In this document: positions 1 through 10,296 of the stretch, piece by piece
How the letters are laid out: each line of letters begins with the position of its first letter
Position numbering within the stretch: position 1 is the first letter of the stretch
Origin: Pseudomonadota bacterium
GTDB lineage: Bacteria; Pseudomonadota; Alphaproteobacteria; Dongiales; Dongiaceae
Assembly: GCA_016183985.1 (NCBI GenBank)
Contig: JACPDN010000006.1
Span: 248,001-312,000 of the forward strand
Direction: 5' to 3'
Length of the DNA stretch: 64,000 nt
Position numbers and translations under genes: made by a program
Notes under the pieces: model-generated
The model's input: only the letters and a program-made list of their open reading frames with translations
Told to the model about the DNA's origin: nothing
Databases searched by the model: none

Positions 1-476
1 CGCCCCATGCTTTCCCAATCCCGCGGCTCTGGTTCTTCGAGCAGTGCCGCCGCTTCCGGCAGATTGGGGGTCGTGAGGTTTGCCATGGGTAGAAGGTCGT
101 CGCGCAAGCTTTGAACAGCAGCGGCGTCAAGCAGATGGTGGCCGCTCTTGGCGACCATGACGGGATCCAGAACGATCCACCGAGGCCGCCAGCGTTGCAA
201 CGACTGCGCAACACGCCTGATGATCGCGGCATTTGCAAGCATGCCGATTTTCACCGCATCGATACGCAGATCTTCGAAGACAGTGTCAATTTGCTGACCG
301 ACAAAGTCCGGCGCTATAACCTCCACACCGACCACGCCGCGCGTGTTCTGGGCGGTAAGAGCCGTCAGCGCGGCACAACCATATGCACCCAGCGCCGAGA
401 AGGTCTTCAGATCGGCTTGAATGCCGGCGCCGCCGCTGGGATCACTGCCGGCAATCGTGAGAACATTCGCAATCAT
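1..476 (-). CDS. thiD: Hydroxymethylpyrimidine (phosphate) kinase ThiD, C-terminus beyond the window
   Basis: Phosphorylates HMP and HMP-P to HMP-PP, the pyrimidine precursor of thiamine phosphate, in the cytoplasm. The minus-strand reading from 476 begins MIANVLTIAGSDPSGGAGIQ, the ThiD nucleotide-binding start, and continues with the family signature around KIGMLAN and VLDPVMVAKSGH. About 158 residues are visible of a usual 260-270. The remaining C-terminal third lies beyond base 1. The start codon overlaps the thiE stop as ATGA, so translation is probably coupled. It is the last visible gene of the TPP-riboswitch-controlled thiM-thiE-thiD unit. Confidence 0.93.
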   Translation of the reverse strand, partial: MIANVLTIAGSDPSGGAGIQADLKTFSALGAYGCAALTALTAQNTRGVVGVEVIAPDFVGQQIDTVFEDLRIDAVKIGMLANAAIIRRVAQSLQRWRPRWIVLDPVMVAKSGHHLLDAAAVQSLRDDLLPMANLTTPNLPEAAALLEEPEPRDWESMG

Positions 477-1108
477 TGCCTCGCCTCCATCACCTTGCGC
501 TTGAGCGATGCCGCGGCGCCGCGTGGGTCATCGGCACAGCAGATCGCCGAAACGATGGCGATGCCGTCAGCGCCGGCCGAAATGACATTGGCAGCGTTGC
601 TTTCCTTGATTCCACCAATGGCCACGACAGGGCACCGGATCTGTCGCCTGATCGCGCTGAAGCCGCTCAGTCCAAGTGCCGGCGCGGCGTCGGGTTTGGA
701 TTGGGTTGGAAAGACCGGCCCCAGGCCCACGTAGTCGATGAAAGCCAAGTCTCGATCGGAGAAATCTTCCGCACAGGTTACGGAGAGGCCGATGATCTTG
801 TCCTTGCCAAGCAATTGCCGGGCAAATGGTGCCGGCATATCGGTCTGGCCGACATGAACGCCATCCGCCCCAGAAGCGAGCGCGATGTCGACATGGTCGT
901 TGATGACGAGCGGAATGCCGACATCACGCGTCAACGCGCGCAACACCAAGGCGTCGGCGAGGAGTTGCCGCAGATTGGCGCGCGTACCGCGCAACTGCAC
1001 CATACTGGCGCCGCCAGCCAGTGCGGCCGCGACGATCGCCTCGATCCCAGGCCGACGGCAGAATTCCTGATCGGCGACCAGATAGAGCGACAGATCGAAG
1101 GGGATCAT
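473..1108 (-). CDS. thiE: Thiamine-phosphate synthase
   Basis: Condenses HMP-PP with hydroxyethylthiazole phosphate to thiamine phosphate. The product is 211 residues, normal for the TIM-barrel ThiE family. Visible motifs are LYLVAD near the N-terminus, the MVQLRGTR strand (usually QLR.K), VINDHVDIALASGADGVHVGQ, IGLSVT, the GPVFPTQSK phosphate-loop region and VAIGGI. It overlaps thiM upstream and thiD downstream by four bases each (ATGA), so the three genes form one tightly coupled operon. The set makes thiamine phosphate from salvaged or imported HMP and thiazole as well as from de novo precursors. Confidence 0.95.
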   Translation of the reverse strand: MIPFDLSLYLVADQEFCRRPGIEAIVAAALAGGASMVQLRGTRANLRQLLADALVLRALTRDVGIPLVINDHVDIALASGADGVHVGQTDMPAPFARQLLGKDKIIGLSVTCAEDFSDRDLAFIDYVGLGPVFPTQSKPDAAPALGLSGFSAIRRQIRCPVVAIGGIKESNAANVISAGADGIAIVSAICCADDPRGAAASLKRKVMEARQ

Positions 1109-1908
1109 AACACGCGCATCCCCCGGGCCAGGTCCACCGCTTCGATCCGATAGAGGGCATCGAGGAAAGCGATCTGAAAAGATCCGGGCACAGGCGCCGT
1201 GGCAAAGGCAGCCTCACCGGCGACACCCATGGTGACCATCGCCTCGGCAGCCGCGATGAACGGATCATCATTCACCGCGAGATAGGCACCGCCGATGGCG
1301 CTGGCGGTGCAACCCATGCCCGTAACACGCGCCATCAATGGGTGGCCATTGGCAATGCCCAAAAGGCGCGTTCCGTCCGTCACGTAATCGACGGCGCCAC
1401 TGACGACGATGACGGCACCGATATTGCGCGCTAGTTGTTGAGCCGCCTCGATCGCCTGGTCGGAAGAAAGCGTGCTGTCGACACCCTTTCCGCCCGCAGC
1501 TTGGCCGGCAAGTGCCGCGATTTCGGAAGCATTGCCGCGAATGATGGTGGGGCGATTGGCGAGCAGATCGGCGGCAAGGCGCGTGCGATAGCCGAGGGCG
1601 CCGACAGCAACGGGGTCAAGCAACCATGGACGCTTTTCTCGCCGAGCGCGTTCCGTCGCAAGACGCATCGCCGCGGCCCAATCCGGCGACAATGTACCAA
1701 GATTGACGACGAGCGCGCTGGCGATGCCGGCAAGTTCCGCCGCCTCTTCGGTATTTTCGACCATTGCCGGCGAGGCACCGATCGCCAGCAACGCATTGGC
1801 CGTCACGTTGGCGACGACGATATTGGTCATATTGTGAATGAGTGGCGCCGAATTTCGGATGGCCGACAGAGCAGCGGCAAAATCGGCTTCGACAGGTGCA
1901 AGCGACAT
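1105..1908 (-). CDS. thiM: Hydroxyethylthiazole kinase
   Basis: Phosphorylates 4-methyl-5-(2-hydroxyethyl)thiazole, a salvage step feeding ThiE. The family core is clear: IHNMTNIVVANVTANALLAI, then GASPAMVENTEEA, LLDPVAVGALG, and the catalytic-cysteine loop VTGMGCTASA. The reading frame stays open to 1956, but the start at 1908 (MSLAPVE) is preferred. It follows an AAGGGAGAG Shine-Dalgarno at good spacing and gives a 267-residue protein, the usual size. The longer version would begin inside the riboswitch-to-gene spacer. It is the first gene after the TPP riboswitch and overlaps thiE by four bases. Confidence 0.93.
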   Translation of the reverse strand: MSLAPVEADFAAALSAIRNSAPLIHNMTNIVVANVTANALLAIGASPAMVENTEEAAELAGIASALVVNLGTLSPDWAAAMRLATERARREKRPWLLDPVAVGALGYRTRLAADLLANRPTIIRGNASEIAALAGQAAGGKGVDSTLSSDQAIEAAQQLARNIGAVIVVSGAVDYVTDGTRLLGIANGHPLMARVTGMGCTASAIGGAYLAVNDDPFIAAAEAMVTMGVAGEAAFATAPVPGSFQIAFLDALYRIEAVDLARGMRVL

Positions 1909-1987
1909 CAAAGGCTCTCCCTTCCAAAAACCGAAGGGAGCAACACCAGCAGACAAGAAGACGCGAAAAGCCGCTTGCCGGGCGGTG

Positions 1988-2076
1988 CAACGATCCCTTC
2001 GCTGGCATGATCCAGATCAGGTTCTTCGGGTATGATCTCAGCCCGCTCCCAAAAGAGCGGACACCCCGCGTTACAA
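1988..2076 (-). promoter_or_regulatory. TPP (THI-box) riboswitch upstream of thiM
   Basis: On the minus strand the segment carries the conserved THI elements in order: GGGGTG, a variable stem with CTGAGA, ACCCG, then GAACCTGATCTGGATCATGC and AGCGAAGGGA. These are the pyrimidine- and pyrophosphate-sensing helices of the TPP aptamer. It ends roughly 80 bases before the thiM start. No T-run terminator is obvious before thiM, so control of translation initiation, common in proteobacteria, is more likely than attenuation; that part is inference. Confidence 0.95.
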
Positions 2077-2161
2077 CGGCCGGCAGTTTACGGGAACGAA
2101 GCCACTTGTCAAACTGGATGGCATAGCGCCGCGGCGGGAAGCTGAAAGGCTAAGTAGGTTA

Positions 2162-3136
2162 TTACCGCCGTGGTGCGCGCAGTAGAATGAGCGGCAGCTT
2201 ATAGGCTTGATCCGGCACTTTGCGAGCCATCACGATGCCGAATGCGGCCGGGAAGGCGGCAATCGTTATCAACCAGCCACCTTCGAGTGGATCCTCGGAC
2301 ATGGCTGTATTGAGGCCGATCAAGGCGACAACGATGGCACCGGAAATGAGCAGACGCCCAATCCAGCGCCAGGCCCTAAGGCCGCCTTGCCGCGGCGGAT
2401 AAAGATCGATGTCGGGCTGCGCACGCAGGAACACTTCGATCATCTCCATGCGGCCAGCCCAGATTGCCGCGGCTGCAGAGACACCGATAGTCGCGGCGTA
2501 AAGGACGAAGAGCCACTGGCGCAGCTCATCTTCGTTGGCAAAGATCCCTTTGCGCATGGCTTCAAGTGCCATGAGGGGAAAATCGTAGAAGCCGTGAGCG
2601 AGGATCGGCAGACCGAGTGCCAGGAAGAGCGCCGCCGGTGCCAAAATATCCTTCCGCCACCACCAGGCCAGGAAGACGCCCATCATCATGCCATCGATCG
2701 TATGACCCGGCACAGCCATGGCGCCACGCATCAGACCGGTCACCATCCAGTCTTTGGCACTGAGAAGATAGAGAATGTTCTCGAGCAGGGCAAAGCCAAG
2801 GCCGGTCAGCGCCGCGCCGCAGAACAGATCGCCGCCGGAATCGCATTGCGGATGGCGGCGAATATAGAACCAGACGATCAGGAACTTCGCGACTTCTTCC
2901 GGAATAGCGGCTCCCAGCCAGGCGTCGCGGGCTGCCGCCCAAAGCGCGTCCTGCGGATGCCCGAAACGCGCCAGCAAAATGGAGAAGCCGATCGCCAGAG
3001 GCGCCGAGACCATACCGCCAATCACCGATTTGACACCGAGCCCGAGGCCCAGGCGATGCCGGAAATGGGTGAGAAAGAAAGCAATCAGAAAGAGAGGTGG
3101 AACGACGGCAGCGAGAAGCGTCAGCGTCAGGATCAT
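2162..3136 (-). CDS. PrsW-family intramembrane metalloprotease-like protein (second of a tandem pair)
   Basis: A 324-residue polytopic membrane protein with the PrsW/CPBP-type motifs in order: an EEVAK glutamate pair after the third membrane segment, ENILY in the next helix, GHTIDG, and HGFYD. In Bacillus PrsW this fold cleaves an anti-sigma factor in the membrane; the substrate here is unknown. Eight or so hydrophobic segments are visible. It overlaps the upstream paralogue by four bases (ATGA), so the two are probably co-translated and might work as a pair. No sigma/anti-sigma gene is adjacent. Confidence 0.8.
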   Translation of the reverse strand: MILTLTLLAAVVPPLFLIAFFLTHFRHRLGLGLGVKSVIGGMVSAPLAIGFSILLARFGHPQDALWAAARDAWLGAAIPEEVAKFLIVWFYIRRHPQCDSGGDLFCGAALTGLGFALLENILYLLSAKDWMVTGLMRGAMAVPGHTIDGMMMGVFLAWWWRKDILAPAALFLALGLPILAHGFYDFPLMALEAMRKGIFANEDELRQWLFVLYAATIGVSAAAAIWAGRMEMIEVFLRAQPDIDLYPPRQGGLRAWRWIGRLLISGAIVVALIGLNTAMSEDPLEGGWLITIAAFPAAFGIVMARKVPDQAYKLPLILLRAPRR

Positions 3137-3918
3137 GTTGCAGCCCGCAAGCTGCGCCGCATGGCAATGACGCTGGCAATCGCCGCTAGGATGACGCTGG
3201 GAATAGCAGCTGCTGCCAACACGAAATGTGGCACCATCTGGTCAATCTCGCTCGGGTCGAGATCCTGACCATGATCGAGCATGGTGAGGACCGGCACGAT
3301 CAACCCCCAATCGACGGCGGTATGCCCCATAACGGCAGCCAGAAAACCACCCAATGCTGCCAGCCAGTTGAAGCGGGGACCATCCGCCAAGCGGGCGAAG
3401 AAGATGCCCATCAGGCAACCGAGTGAAGCATGCAGGAAGCTCGCCGCCAACGAACGCACCAGCGGGACGATGAGCGGATTGCCGATCTCGCTATTGACCA
3501 TCGTTGTGACGGCGGAGTTGACGCTGTAGCCGATATTCTCGACCGCAGCAAAGGCAAGGCCGCAAAGAACCGGCAGCCGGAATGCCGTGGCACGGTCGAT
3601 CTGCTGGTGGAAAACGGAGAAGTGCCGCAACACGAAGAAGGCCGCGAGTACCGCCACCGATTTCACGAATTCTTCCGGCAAGCCAGCCATGGTGAGGCTG
3701 ATCATGAAGGCGTCGCCGAGGCCCGGATCCGGCGGCAGGGTGAGCTTTTCCCTGAGATGGAAGAGAAGCAGCAGCGGGACCGGCGACAGCGCGCCAAGCC
3801 CCAATGCCAGCGCCACGACGCGCCACTTGATGCGCACCGGCAGCAGATACTGCACGATGACCACCCAACCGGCCGTGATCGCGGCGATAATGGCAATGGC
3901 GGCGATGGTATTCACCAT
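3133..3918 (-). CDS. PrsW-family intramembrane metalloprotease-like protein (first of a tandem pair)
   Basis: A 261-residue membrane protein carrying the same motif order as its downstream neighbour: PEEFVKS, AAVENIGY, FLHASLG and GHTAVDWG. The presence of EE, E and two H-containing motifs suggests an intact metal site. It is shorter and diverged from the 324-residue paralogue, consistent with an old duplication. The N-terminus is a membrane helix starting almost at residue 1, and the ribosome-binding site is weak (GGGGCGG). It lies 35 bases beyond the alaS stop on the same strand, so read-through from alaS is possible. Confidence 0.78.
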   Translation of the reverse strand: MVNTIAAIAIIAAITAGWVVIVQYLLPVRIKWRVVALALGLGALSPVPLLLLFHLREKLTLPPDPGLGDAFMISLTMAGLPEEFVKSVAVLAAFFVLRHFSVFHQQIDRATAFRLPVLCGLAFAAVENIGYSVNSAVTTMVNSEIGNPLIVPLVRSLAASFLHASLGCLMGIFFARLADGPRFNWLAALGGFLAAVMGHTAVDWGLIVPVLTMLDHGQDLDPSEIDQMVPHFVLAAAAIPSVILAAIASVIAMRRSLRAAT

Positions 3919-3953
3919 GTGATCAGCGCCGCCCCTGCCCTATTTCGTTTACG

Positions 3954-6626
3954 TCAGGCCGCTTTGACGCGGTCGCGCAGCAATGCCTCAATGGCGTTGA
4001 CGGCCTCCTGCGCGCGCGCGCCGTCAGGACCACCGGCCTGGGCCATGTCGGGTCGACCACCGCCACCCTGCCCGCCGATCGCGATCGACGCCGCCTTCAC
4101 CAGGTCGACCGCGTTCACTCGACCCGTAAGGTCTTCCGTGACGGCCACGACGATCGATGCCTTGCCTTCGCTGTTGGCGACAAGCGCCACGACACCCGAG
4201 CCGAGCCTCTTCTTGAACGCGTCGGCCATGCTCTTGAGCTCCTTGGCCGGCACGCCGTCGAGCACGCGGGCTGAGAATTTGATACCACCGACGTCAATCG
4301 CGTCCTCTGCACCACCGCTGCCCCCGGTGGCGATCGCCTTGCGTGCCTCAGCGAGTTCCCGCTCAAGTTTCTTGCGCTCCTCAAGCAGACTGACGATACG
4401 CGTCGGCAATTCCTGTGGCAGCGCCTTGATAGCCGCTGCCGCCTCGGCAAGCTGCTTCTGCTGGTCGGCCACGAACTTCTCGGCGGCAGCTCCCGTCACC
4501 GCCTCGATACGACGCAAGCCGGCGCCGACGGCACCCTCCGACACGATCTTCAGGAAGCCGATATCCCCAGTACGATGCACATGGGTGCCGCCGCAGAGTT
4601 CGGTCGAGAATTCCTTGACCTCTTCCTCGGCACGGCCACCCATCGAGACGACGCGGACCTCTTCGCCATACTTCTCGCCGAACAGTGCCATGGCACCGGC
4701 GGCGATGGCATCGTCCGGCGTCATCAGCTTGGTGGCTACATCGGCATTGGCGCGGATGCGGCGGTTCACTTCATGCTCGACCCAGGCGACATCTTCAGAG
4801 GTCATGCCCCTGGTGTGCGAGAAGTCGAAGCGCAGCCGGTCGGGCGCCACCAGCGAACCCTTCTGGGTCACGTGATTGCCAAGGCGACGGCGCAGAGCTT
4901 CGTGCAGCAAATGCGTCGCCGAGTGATGCGCCCGCAGGCCCGAACGACGCGTATGGTCGACCTTCATCTCCACCGCGTCGCCATTCGTCAACGTACCCTT
5001 CACGACCTTGCCAATATGGACATGGAGATCGCCGAGTTTTTTTTGCGTATCGTGAATCTCGATTTCGGCGCCGTTCGCCGAGACGAGCTTACCGCCATCG
5101 CCCATCTGGCCGCCGGATTCGCCATAGAACGGCGTCTGGTTGGCAACGATGGAAACCTCGTCGCCGACCTTCGCTTCCGCGACTTCCTGGCCACCCTTGA
5201 CGATGGTCAGCACTTGGCCTTCCGCCTTCTCGGTCGAATAACCGAGGAAATCGGTGGCGCCGAGGCGCTGGCGGATTTCGAACCAGATCTTTTCCGTGGC
5301 GGCTTCGCCCGAGCCGGCCCAGGCGGCGCGGCTGCGCTCGCGCTGCTTCTCAAGCTCGGCATTGAAACCGTCGACATCCACTTCCATGCCCTTGTCGCGC
5401 AGGATCGATTGCGTGAGATCGAGCGGGAAGCCGCGGCTGTCGGAGAGCGCGAACGCGACGCTGCCGGAAAGCTTGCCATCCTTGGTGAGGCCGCTCTTCG
5501 AGCTGATGGCGCCTTCGAGTTCCTTGAGGCCCGTGTCGAGTGTCTGCTTGAAGCGCGTCTCTTCGAGCTTCAGTGTCTCGGTGATCGCCGCTTCGGCACG
5601 GCCGAGCTCTGGATAGGCTTGACCCATCTCGGTCACCAGTGCCGGAACCAGCTTGAACATCAAGGGATCCTTGCAGCCCAGCAGATGCGCATGGCGCATG
5701 GCGCGGCGCATGATGCGGCGCAGGACGTAACCGCGCCCTTCATTCGACGGCATGACGCCGTCAGCAATCAGGAAGGAGCTGGAACGCAGATGGTCGGCAA
5801 TGACGCGGTGGCTGACATTGTGTGACCCGTCGGCTTCCGTGTTCGAGGCATGCGCCGAGGCCTCGATCAGCGTCCGCATCAGATCGATGTCGTAATTGTC
5901 ATGCTTGCCCTGAAGGACCGCCGCCAGACGCTCGAGACCCATGCCGGTGTCGATCGACGGGCGCGGCAGGTTCACACGTTCGGCCTTCGTCACCTGCTCG
6001 AACTGCATGAAGACGAGGTTCCAGATCTCGATGAAACGGTCGCCATCGGCATCCGGTGAGCCCGGAGGACCGCCGGGGATGCCCTCGCCGTGGTCATAAA
6101 AGATCTCAGAGCACGGGCCGCAGGGGCCGGTATCGCCCATGGCCCAGAAATTGTCCGAGGTCGGAATGCGGATGATTTTGGAATCGGACAGGCCGGCGAT
6201 GCGCTTCCACAGGCCATGCGCCTCATCGTCGTCGATATAGACGGTGACGGTCAGCTTGTCCTTGGGCAGGCCGTATTCCTTGGTGATCAGGTTCCAGGCG
6301 AGCTCGATCGCACGTTCCTTGAAATAGTCGCCGAAGCTGAAATTTCCCAGCATTTCAAAGAAGGTATGGTGCCGCGCGGTATAGCCGACATTCTCCAGAT
6401 CGTTATGCTTGCCGCCGGCCCGGACGCATTTCTGGGCGGTCGAAGCCCGGACATAGTCGCGCTTTTCCGCCCCCGTAAAGACGTTCTTGAACTGAACCAT
6501 GCCCGAATTCACGAACATCAGGGTGGGGTCGTTGCGGGGAACGAGCGGCGACGAGGACACGATTTCGTGCCCTTCCTTGCGGAAGTAATCGAGAAAAACG
6601 CGGCGAATATCGTTGGCGGTCTGCAT
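3954..6626 (-). CDS. alaS: Alanine--tRNA ligase
   Basis: Charges tRNA-Ala with alanine. The product is 890 residues, full length. The N-terminal class II core starts [15 protein letters not shown] and shows the class II motif [18 protein letters not shown] and NLVFMQFEQ. The editing domain has the zinc-binding [11 protein letters not shown] and CGGTHV motifs. The C-terminal coiled coil and the glycine-rich [16 protein letters not shown] tail (C-Ala/DHHA1 domain) are complete. It is transcribed away from moaA with a 193-base gap. recA, its neighbour in many alphaproteobacteria, is not next to it here. Confidence 0.98.
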   Translation of the reverse strand: MQTANDIRRVFLDYFRKEGHEIVSSSPLVPRNDPTLMFVNSGMVQFKNVFTGAEKRDYVRASTAQKCVRAGGKHNDLENVGYTARHHTFFEMLGNFSFGDYFKERAIELAWNLITKEYGLPKDKLTVTVYIDDDEAHGLWKRIAGLSDSKIIRIPTSDNFWAMGDTGPCGPCSEIFYDHGEGIPGGPPGSPDADGDRFIEIWNLVFMQFEQVTKAERVNLPRPSIDTGMGLERLAAVLQGKHDNYDIDLMRTLIEASAHASNTEADGSHNVSHRVIADHLRSSSFLIADGVMPSNEGRGYVLRRIMRRAMRHAHLLGCKDPLMFKLVPALVTEMGQAYPELGRAEAAITETLKLEETRFKQTLDTGLKELEGAISSKSGLTKDGKLSGSVAFALSDSRGFPLDLTQSILRDKGMEVDVDGFNAELEKQRERSRAAWAGSGEAATEKIWFEIRQRLGATDFLGYSTEKAEGQVLTIVKGGQEVAEAKVGDEVSIVANQTPFYGESGGQMGDGGKLVSANGAEIEIHDTQKKLGDLHVHIGKVVKGTLTNGDAVEMKVDHTRRSGLRAHHSATHLLHEALRRRLGNHVTQKGSLVAPDRLRFDFSHTRGMTSEDVAWVEHEVNRRIRANADVATKLMTPDDAIAAGAMALFGEKYGEEVRVVSMGGRAEEEVKEFSTELCGGTHVHRTGDIGFLKIVSEGAVGAGLRRIEAVTGAAAEKFVADQQKQLAEAAAAIKALPQELPTRIVSLLEERKKLERELAEARKAIATGGSGGAEDAIDVGGIKFSARVLDGVPAKELKSMADAFKKRLGSGVVALVANSEGKASIVVAVTEDLTGRVNAVDLVKAASIAIGGQGGGGRPDMAQAGGPDGARAQEAVNAIEALLRDRVKAA

Positions 6627-6819
6627 CTTCTGGGTCCGAAACTCTTACCTGGGGTAATTTTGGGGCCGTTTTTGCGGCGCGAAAGACAATTATTTAGGGT
6701 TTTTCCAAGGGAAACAAGGCATTTGAGGGTTCGCCAGCCGCCTTTCCGGCGCCCCGGCCGCGTGGCCGACGCATAGCGGCAGTTTGCCACCAAGACCCTG
6801 TCGGTTTTGGGGAGGAAAT

Positions 6820-7875
6820 ATGCCTCGGGGCGCCTTATATTCATCCATTATGAACGCACTGACGCCCACACCCTCGCCGCCCATGATCGACCCCTTCGGT
6901 CGCCGCATCAGCTATTTGCGGGTTTCGGTCACCGACCGCTGCGATTTCCGCTGCGTCTATTGCATGGCCGAGGACATGACTTTCCTGCCCAAGGCCGAAG
7001 TCCTGACCCTTGAGGAACTGGATCGGCTGTGCAGCGCCTTTGTGGGCTTGGGCGTCAAGAAACTGCGCCTGACGGGCGGCGAGCCGCTGGTGCGCAAGGG
7101 CATCATGCAGTTGATCCGCAACCTGTCGCGGCACCTGCAAACCGGGGCGCTCGACGAGTTGACGCTAACCACCAACGGCAGCCAGCTTGGGAAATATGCC
7201 CGAGAGCTGGCCGATTGCGGGGTGAAGCGGATCAACGTTTCGGTCGACTCCCTCGACCCCGAGAAATTCACCCGCATCACCCGCTGGGGCAAATTAGAGC
7301 CGGTTCTGGACGGGATCGCCGCCGCCAAGGCCGCCGGCATCCGAGTCAAGCTCAATACTGTCGCCCTCAAAGGCGTCAATGACGATGAGTTCTATCGCCT
7401 TGTCGAATGGTGCGGCGAGAATGGCCATGACATCACCTTCATCGAAGTCATGCCGATGGGCGATATCGGCGGCGAGAATCGGGTCGACCAGTTCTTTCCG
7501 ATCTCCCTCCTTCGCAGCCATCTCGCCAAGCGCTGGACACTCAAAGACAGCAGCCATTACAGCGGTGGGCCGGCACGCTATGTCACAGTGGAAGAGACCG
7601 GACAGCGCGTTGGCTTCATCACGCCGCTCACACATAATTTTTGCGAGGCTTGCAATCGCGTGCGGCTGACCTGTACCGGCACATTATATATGTGCCTGGG
7701 CCAGGACGATGCTGCGGACCTGCGGGCGCCGCTGCGCCAGAGTGAGTCAGATGAGCTCCTGCTGGCGGCCATCCGGGAAGCTATACGCCGCAAGCCCAAA
7801 GGCCATGACTTCATCATCGACCGCGACCACCAGGGGCCGGCGGTCGAGCGACACATGAGCGTTACGGGCGGTTGA
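6820..7875 (+). CDS. moaA: GTP 3',8-cyclase MoaA (molybdenum cofactor synthesis)
   Basis: Radical SAM enzyme converting GTP to 3',8-cyclo-GTP in the first step of molybdopterin synthesis. The N-terminal cluster motif is CDFRCVYC, followed by [10 protein letters not shown]. The C-terminal cluster cysteines are in [12 protein letters not shown], and the chain ends in the conserved GG tail. The start at 6820 follows GGAGG at 6811-6815. The frame is also open from 6784, and an ATG at 6850 or 6883 is closer to the conserved start ([13 protein letters not shown]), so the true N-terminus may be shorter. No other moa/moe genes are in the window. Confidence 0.95.
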   Translation: MPRGALYSSIMNALTPTPSPPMIDPFGRRISYLRVSVTDRCDFRCVYCMAEDMTFLPKAEVLTLEELDRLCSAFVGLGVKKLRLTGGEPLVRKGIMQLIRNLSRHLQTGALDELTLTTNGSQLGKYARELADCGVKRINVSVDSLDPEKFTRITRWGKLEPVLDGIAAAKAAGIRVKLNTVALKGVNDDEFYRLVEWCGENGHDITFIEVMPMGDIGGENRVDQFFPISLLRSHLAKRWTLKDSSHYSGGPARYVTVEETGQRVGFITPLTHNFCEACNRVRLTCTGTLYMCLGQDDAADLRAPLRQSESDELLLAAIREAIRRKPKGHDFIIDRDHQGPAVERHMSVTGG

Positions 7876-7884
7876 TTAAATCCG

Positions 7885-8418
7885 TCAGTCGATGATGACC
7901 TGATGGCAGAATTTCTTACCATCGGAAATGGTCACCTGGGTGAATCCCAACAGCTTCAGCAGATCGAAGAAGGTCGCCTCTTCGGGCTGCGTGTTCTTCT
8001 GGAAGAAGGGTGTTGAGCGGGCAACCAAGGTGAGGCTCGCGAACAGGGCCCGCGCCCGATAGATCGTATCGAGAGAACCATCGTGGAGGCCGGTGATGAT
8101 CAGCTTCTGGGCCTCATCGCCTTTGGCGAAGATGGCGTAGTCCGGCGCGTATTGCCCCGAAACGAGCTGCCTTGCCATGCCGATGACGAAGCCCAAGCGC
8201 CGGATCTTGTCACTGTCCTCAAGGGTCACGACGCGGCTGCTGTAATGCTCGACCGTCTGAGGTGTCGGATAATAGTAACCCTCGTGGCGGTCGCCGACCT
8301 CGTCCTCGCCGGTGACGGTCAGGGCGACGCTTTCCTGGGCGAAGGCCTGTGTGGGCTGTCCGAAAACACCCACCGCCAGCCCCAAACCAAGCGCTACGGC
8401 CCAAATTCCACGACGCAT
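7885..8418 (-). CDS. Conserved hypothetical exported protein
   Basis: Function not recognised. The chosen start ([11 protein letters not shown]) gives 177 residues with a typical Sec signal peptide ending near AFAQES. The mature part is about 150 residues, soluble looking, with a segment [12 protein letters not shown] near the N-terminus and a single cysteine near the C-terminus ([10 protein letters not shown]). A longer frame to 8496 exists, but it would place residues before the signal peptide. The gene converges on moaA with a 9-base gap. It is probably periplasmic. A role linked to moaA is not supported by anything but position. Confidence 0.7.
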   Translation of the reverse strand: MRRGIWAVALGLGLAVGVFGQPTQAFAQESVALTVTGEDEVGDRHEGYYYPTPQTVEHYSSRVVTLEDSDKIRRLGFVIGMARQLVSGQYAPDYAIFAKGDEAQKLIITGLHDGSLDTIYRARALFASLTLVARSTPFFQKNTQPEEATFFDLLKLLGFTQVTISDGKKFCHQVIID

Positions 8419-8548
8419 AAAAACCCCCAATGCCCCACGATTTCTCGGGGCTAGACTGCAATGCGCACCGGCTTTTGACAAGGGCAGCTTTGGCAAGTGC
8501 TTGCACCCTCGCTATACTGCGCCCGCCCTCCTCCGGAGCGAGAAGCCT

Positions 8549-9328
8549 TTGAACACCGTCAATACTGCACCCAGCATCGCCTTTTTTGCCGCCGAATCGC
8601 CCGACGCCAGGGCAGCTTTTGCGGAGCTTTCCGGCCGATACGGTGCCGGCGATCTTGCCCATGCCGATGTCATTGTGGTCCTGGGTGGTGACGGCACGAT
8701 GCTGCGCGCCCTGCACAGCGTCATGAACCGCAAGGTCCGGATCTTCGGCATGAATTGCGGCACCGTTGGTTTCCTGATGAACCGCTATGACACGTCGGGC
8801 CTGGTCGAACGCTTGCGCAGGGCGGAACAGGTCGTCCTCCATCCGCTGCAGCTGACCGCCAAAACGGGGAATGGACAGGAACACCAGCTGGTTGCGATCA
8901 ACGAAATCTCGCTGCTTCGCGAAACGGCGCAGGCGGCCAAGATCAGCATCGAGATCGATGGCCGCGAGCGTATGAACGAGCTGGTCTGCGATGGCGTCCT
9001 GGTGGCGACACCGGCCGGTAGCACCGCCTATAACCTTTCAGCGCATGGGCCTATTCTGCCGCTCGCTTCCGGTGTCCTGGCGTTGACACCGATCAGCGCA
9101 TTCCGTCCGCGTCGCTGGCGCGGCGCCATCCTGCCGCAGAAGGCGAAGCTGCGCTTCATCATCCGCGAGGCTGACCGCCGGCCGGTAAGCGCCACTGCCG
9201 ATTTCAATGAAATCCGTGAGGTGACCGAAGTCACCGTCTGCCAGGATCCGAACACGGCGCTGACCTTGCTCTTCGACCCCGAGCATCATCTGGAAGAGCG
9301 CATTTTGCAGGAACAGTTCCAGGCCTAA
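8549..9328 (+). CDS. nadK: NAD kinase
   Basis: ATP-dependent NAD+ phosphorylation to NADP+. The 259-residue product shows the GGDGTML nucleotide loop, [10 protein letters not shown], the NEI(S/T) motif (INEISLLR) and [20 protein letters not shown], all diagnostic of the PpnK family. No ATG fits: the best start is TTG at 8549 with GGAG 11 bases upstream, giving the length usual for alphaproteobacterial NAD kinases. The frame remains open to 8312 but that stretch lies antisense to a neighbouring gene. Its stop overlaps the convergent downstream gene (CTAA). Confidence 0.95.
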   Translation: MNTVNTAPSIAFFAAESPDARAAFAELSGRYGAGDLAHADVIVVLGGDGTMLRALHSVMNRKVRIFGMNCGTVGFLMNRYDTSGLVERLRRAEQVVLHPLQLTAKTGNGQEHQLVAINEISLLRETAQAAKISIEIDGRERMNELVCDGVLVATPAGSTAYNLSAHGPILPLASGVLALTPISAFRPRRWRGAILPQKAKLRFIIREADRRPVSATADFNEIREVTEVTVCQDPNTALTLLFDPEHHLEERILQEQFQA

Positions 9329-10227
9329 CGGCCGCCGAGCTGTTCCTTGGCGAACATGCAGATATCGCCGATCAACCGATCGATATTCGCTTTTAGCGCA
9401 TCGAAGCCGCCATGCTTCTCGATGCGGTCCTCATCCATGTAAAGGCCTCGGTTGACTTCGATCTGCAGTGAATGACTCCCGGCCAACGGTCGCCCGAAGC
9501 GCGCCACCAATTCAGCACCCTTGAACGGATGATTGATCTGCACCGAATAGCCCATGGCGCGGAGGCGCGCGGCGACGAATTCGGTAAAGGCCGGGTCGCA
9601 GCTTTCACCTTCGCGGTCGCCCAGCACGAAGTCGTCGCGCGGGATCGCCTTGCCTTGATGGCGCCCCGTCGTGCGCATCGAGTGGCAGTTGACATGCCAG
9701 ACGGCACCGAAAGCGACCAGTCGCTCCTCGATCATCGCCGCCAGCTCGTCATGATAGGGACGATGATAGCTCTCGATCCGCGCCATGATTTCGTTCACCG
9801 TCAGGGGGCGGTCATAGATGTGAACGCGCCCCTTGATGAGGCGACGAATGAGGCCGAGCCCCATCTCGGCCTTTTCACTGGCGCGAATTGGCCGCGGCCA
9901 TGGTTCCGACAGCATGTCCACATCGACCTCATCCTCGTGCCGGTTCGGGTCGATATAGGCCCGCGGGAACAAGGCCTTCAGGAATGCCGCACCTGCAGCC
10001 GGTGCATCGGCATAGAGATCATCGACGAAGGCATCTTCGGCCCGGCGCAGCACGTCGCGCGGCACAACGTGATCGAAATCCCCGGGATAATCGTAACCAC
10101 TGTGGGGTGAATCGAAGACCACCGGGGCCAGAGCAATGCCCGGTGCCGGCTCGTAATGCACCAGAACGCCCGGTAGGTAGGTCTTTCGTTGCATGCGCTC
10201 GGCCTTGCCGTTCCCCAACCTTGCCAT
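9325..10227 (-). CDS. N-formylglutamate amidohydrolase family protein
   Basis: A 300-residue member of the HutG-like N-formylglutamate deformylase family, zinc hydrolases that release glutamate from formylglutamate or related N-acyl amino acids. Support comes from [22 protein letters not shown], the [10 protein letters not shown] region, and VNCHSM, which together supply the histidine/acidic ligands. No other hut genes are nearby, so histidine breakdown as its role is only one possibility. A second in-frame start at 10194 (MQRKTYLPG) would trim 11 residues; neither has a strong ribosome-binding site. Confidence 0.85.
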   Translation of the reverse strand: MARLGNGKAERMQRKTYLPGVLVHYEPAPGIALAPVVFDSPHSGYDYPGDFDHVVPRDVLRRAEDAFVDDLYADAPAAGAAFLKALFPRAYIDPNRHEDEVDVDMLSEPWPRPIRASEKAEMGLGLIRRLIKGRVHIYDRPLTVNEIMARIESYHRPYHDELAAMIEERLVAFGAVWHVNCHSMRTTGRHQGKAIPRDDFVLGDREGESCDPAFTEFVAARLRAMGYSVQINHPFKGAELVARFGRPLAGSHSLQIEVNRGLYMDEDRIEKHGGFDALKANIDRLIGDICMFAKEQLGGR

Positions 10228-10296
10228 TCTTCAGCACCCCGGTATGCTTTCCGGGATCGCCCGTCAATAGCATGCGTTTCGTAATGGAGTTCCATC

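Noticed and set aside
1909-1956. N-terminal extension of ThiM to 1956
   Set aside because: It lies in the riboswitch-to-gene spacer, lacks family similarity, and the start at 1908 has a strong ribosome-binding site.
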